15,456 nt of DNA from positions 1 to 15,456 of the forward strand of contig CAYTJF010000139.1 in the NCBI GenBank assembly GCA_964437945.1, given 5' to 3'. Positions 14,882 through 15,456 of the stretch are shown here, in pieces; position 1 is the first letter of the stretch, and the number at the start of each line of letters is the position of its first letter. The DNA comes from Granulosicoccus sp964437945 (lineage in GTDB: Bacteria > Pseudomonadota > Gammaproteobacteria > Granulosicoccales > Granulosicoccaceae). The notes beneath the pieces were generated by a model. The model ran no database searches. It was not told the origin of the DNA and saw only the letters and a program-made list of their open reading frames with translations. The translations under genes were made by a program, and so were the position numbers.

Positions 14882-15382
14882 CTACCGAAAATTGAATCCG
14901 CGGACCTGCGGAACGTCATTCTTTATATATATTCCTAAAGTTATAAACGTCTCGAAATTTTCATAGACACCACGCCAAATATGTCTTTTTTTCTCAGGGT
15001 ATTTATCAACAGGTACAGAATAGTGTCCGCCATTGACGGTGCCCAAATATTTTCGGCGAACATAGGGCCCCAAGTCTTCACTTAAATTACGCATGGATCT
15101 TAAAAATTGCTTCTCAGTAAATGTTTCTAATACCTCTTTGTCCATACGCTTAGTAAACTTTTTGTAGTTTAATTCCGATATTGCGTCGAGCATTTCACCC
15201 ATAATTTGTTCAGCAATCTGTTGTTCTTCGCTGACAATCGAGGTATTCGCTTTCCGGTCTGAATAGCCTTCGAGTTTAGACACAATAGCAAGTGAGTCGG
15301 CGGGTTTGAGATCGAAGCCCAGGCCACCCAATATCTCGCTCAGTTTGACTGCGTGAGCTTTTTCCAGGTCTGTAGATTTCAT
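14882..15382 (-). CDS. Unknown protein, paralogue B of the preceding gene
   Basis: A 166-residue cytoplasmic protein aligned along its whole length with paralogue A (shared blocks SKLEGY, SELNY-K-TKRM, TEKxFLR, EDLGPY, WRGV). The DWNT end of the N-terminal motif is replaced by DRKANT, so this copy may have lost whatever that site does. The frame is open upstream to a GTG at 15448, but the ATG at 15382 has AAAGG at good spacing and the same leader as paralogue A, so the 22-residue extension is rejected. It is first in a three-gene minus-strand operon (B, A, glycoside hydrolase) within the window. The 74 bases before it hold no recognisable promoter, and the window ends there. Confidence 0.68.
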   Translation of the reverse strand: MKSTDLEKAHAVKLSEILGGLGFDLKPADSLAIVSKLEGYSDRKANTSIVSEEQQIAEQIMGEMLDAISELNYKKFTKRMDKEVLETFTEKQFLRSMRNLSEDLGPYVRRKYLGTVNGGHYSVPVDKYPEKKRHIWRGVYENFETFITLGIYIKNDVPQVRGFNFR

Positions 15383-15456
15383 TTGTTTCAACCTTTGTAG
15401 ATGCGGGTGTTTTTCTGGTGCTCGCATTGCCAGTGACCCGCTAGCCACAAAGCTGA

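Noticed and set aside
15383..15448. 22-residue N-terminal extension of paralogue B from a GTG
   Set aside because: Paralogue A has no counterpart, and the shared AAAGG leader points to the ATG at 15382.

Overview
The window looks like chromosomal DNA from a gammaproteobacterium, plausibly marine or environmental. The reasons are a ubiquinone-pathway ubiA, a glutathione reductase, a comF competence gene, and a type IV minor-pilin operon in the fimT-pilV-pilW-pilX-pilE order. Base composition is near 50% GC by eye. I see no rRNA, tRNA, CRISPR array, insertion sequence or phage gene. The species assignment is inference.

Layout. (1) Positions 16-741, minus strand: a secreted OmpA-type peptidoglycan-binding protein with its terminator. 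(2) Positions 742-1277: a long non-coding stretch with two sets of short tandem repeats (19-bp and 20-bp periods), followed by comF (1278-2078, plus). (3) Positions 2024-7365: the most unusual part. A membrane-anchored P-loop GTPase (minus), a full-length CobT-family VWA protein (plus) and a second related GTPase (minus) are packed tightly. comF overlaps the first GTPase tail-to-tail by 55 nt, and the CobT-like gene overlaps the second GTPase tail-to-tail by 46 nt. No cobN, cobS or other cobalamin gene is present. (4) Positions 7362-8249: ubiA (minus), whose stop overlaps the second GTPase start in ATGA, so the two form one transcript. (5) Positions 8323-9672: gorA, divergent from ubiA. (6) Positions 9673-10034: non-coding, with a candidate structured small RNA ending in a very good rho-independent terminator. 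(7) Positions 10035-12956: the minor-pilin operon fimT-pilV-pilW-pilX and then pilE. pilY1, normally found between pilX and pilE, is missing. (8) Positions 12966-15382, minus: a secreted clan-A glycoside hydrolase preceded by two tandem paralogous genes of unknown function. They share a Glyoxalase_8-like N-terminal motif and a duplicated leader sequence.

How the genes may work together. Regions 5 and 7 are ordinary housekeeping or surface functions. The candidate new system is the GTPase/CobT-VWA/GTPase cluster. CobT VWA proteins normally work with an AAA+ partner (CobS), but here the only nucleotide-hydrolysing neighbours are two paralogous GTPases sharing an unusual PDFDSIE switch-II motif, at least one of them membrane-anchored. 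A membrane-associated remodelling or stress complex is a reasonable hypothesis, but it is inferred from gene context alone.
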